Source: Pseudomonadota bacterium (GTDB taxonomy: Bacteria > Pseudomonadota > Gammaproteobacteria > Burkholderiales > Burkholderiaceae_D). Taken from it: a stretch of DNA of 17,776 nt. This document shows, in pieces, positions 17,357 through 17,776 of the stretch (its first letter is position 1; every line of letters begins with the position of its first letter). Position numbers and translations under genes: made by a program. The notes below the pieces were generated by a model that saw only the letters and a program-made list of their open reading frames with translations, ran no database searches and was not told the DNA's origin. The DNA is taken from contig JAEWEK010000182.1 of the NCBI GenBank assembly GCA_023389425.1, positions 1-17,776 on the forward strand. The letters run 5' to 3'.

Positions 17357-17703
17357 GCGGCACTTCGAACGACATCGACCTGCGCGGCGTCGCCATCGGC
17401 GCCATCGCGATCCTCGTGATGATCGTGCTGTCTTGCATAGCCGCGCGGTTTGCCTGGCAGGCCTGGAGGCCGGACGGCGCCGGCGACGGACCGGATCGCC
17501 CCGGCACGGTCGAGGTCGCCGGGCCTCGGCTGGAGGCGGCGCCGCGCATGGACCGCCAAGCCTACTTCGACGAAAAGAACCGCGCGCTGCACAGCTGGCA
17601 GTGGGTGGACCGCCAGGCCGGCATCGCCCGCATTCCGATCGAGGACGCCATGGACCTTTTGGTCCGCCAGCGGCAAGCGGCCGCGCCGGAGGGCAAGCGA
17701 TGA
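17353..17703 (+). CDS. Small single-span membrane protein of the act operon
   Basis: A 116-residue protein I cannot name with certainty. It has one membrane segment (about 12-35) near the N-terminus, then a Pro/Gly-rich linker and a soluble C-terminal part with LHSWQWVD, RIPIEDAMDLL and a basic tail. The WVD...RIPI..AM pattern resembles small proteins I associate with cytochrome oxidase and ACIII clusters, but I cannot verify this. It has no Cys in the soluble part and no heme or metal motif. The start is supported by TGGAGG (17342-17347) and by the ATGA overlap with actF. Its stop overlaps the next gene in the same way. An accessory or assembly subunit of the respiratory complex is the likeliest role. 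Confidence 0.8.
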   Translation: MSGTSNDIDLRGVAIGAIAILVMIVLSCIAARFAWQAWRPDGAGDGPDRPGTVEVAGPRLEAAPRMDRQAYFDEKNRALHSWQWVDRQAGIARIPIEDAMDLLVRQRQAAAPEGKR

Positions 17704-17776
17704 GGCGCCTGTTGATCCTGTTGCTGCTCTGCGTCCAGTGCCAGGCCGCGCCGGCGCCGGGCTGGGATCCCCACCT
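17700..17776 (+). CDS. Exported protein, N-terminal fragment cut by the window end (perhaps SCO-like)
   Basis: Only 25 codons are visible. They encode a signal peptide (MRR, a run of Leu, then CQAAPA) followed by PGWDPH. The start at 17700 has GGAGGG (17688-17693) and overlaps the previous stop (ATGA), so it belongs to the same operon. SCO/SenC copper chaperones in ACIII-oxidase clusters often begin this way, with an xDP stretch after the signal peptide, but cytochrome oxidase subunit II or another exported protein cannot be excluded. Confidence 0.55.
   Translation, partial: MRRLLILLLLCVQCQAAPAPGWDPH

Overview
The window looks like chromosomal DNA of a high-GC, Gram-negative betaproteobacterium. 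The protein flavour (DusA, TypA, ISC-type ferredoxin, an MCP with a CheR tether, an alternative complex III) best fits Oxalobacteraceae such as Massilia, Telluria or Duganella. That placement is an inference from family resemblance, not from a marker gene. Coding density is high, and I saw no insertion sequence, tRNA, rRNA, CRISPR array or attachment site.

Positions 1-5250 hold unrelated housekeeping and accessory genes. They begin with the C-terminal part of a metal-dependent amidohydrolase, followed by the translational GTPase gene typA with its own promoter, an operator-like nested palindrome and a strong terminator. Next come an exported methyltransferase-like protein, a small MmcQ/YjbR protein, and, convergent with it, an EamA-type transporter. 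Positions 5300-7200 hold an AraC-type regulator, which lies upstream of the transporter on the same strand, and a divergent dusA. Positions 7200-9690 hold a chemoreceptor with a roughly 200-nt leader and a small secreted TonB C-terminal-domain protein. A [2Fe-2S] ferredoxin gene follows on the minus strand.

The last 7.5 kb is the most distinctive part: a complete alternative complex III (ACIII, quinol:electron-acceptor oxidoreductase) cluster in the order actA-B-C-D-E-F. It continues into a small single-span membrane protein gene and the start of another exported protein, perhaps an SCO-type copper chaperone. Every junction in this chain is a 4-base stop/start overlap, so the set is probably one translationally coupled operon. 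By analogy with other ACIII clusters, terminal oxidase genes would be expected beyond the right edge. In the predicted complex, ActC takes electrons from quinol in the membrane. The iron-sulfur domain of ActB and the hemes of ActA and ActE then carry them to an oxidase or a soluble acceptor. ActD and ActF complete the membrane part.

The items most worth a second look are the ACIII operon with its short ActB N-terminus and unnamed seventh gene, a MerR/CueR-like 19-bp-spacer promoter in front of the ferredoxin gene, the nested palindrome at the typA promoter, and the exported methyltransferase-like protein. I found no clearly new multi-gene system.
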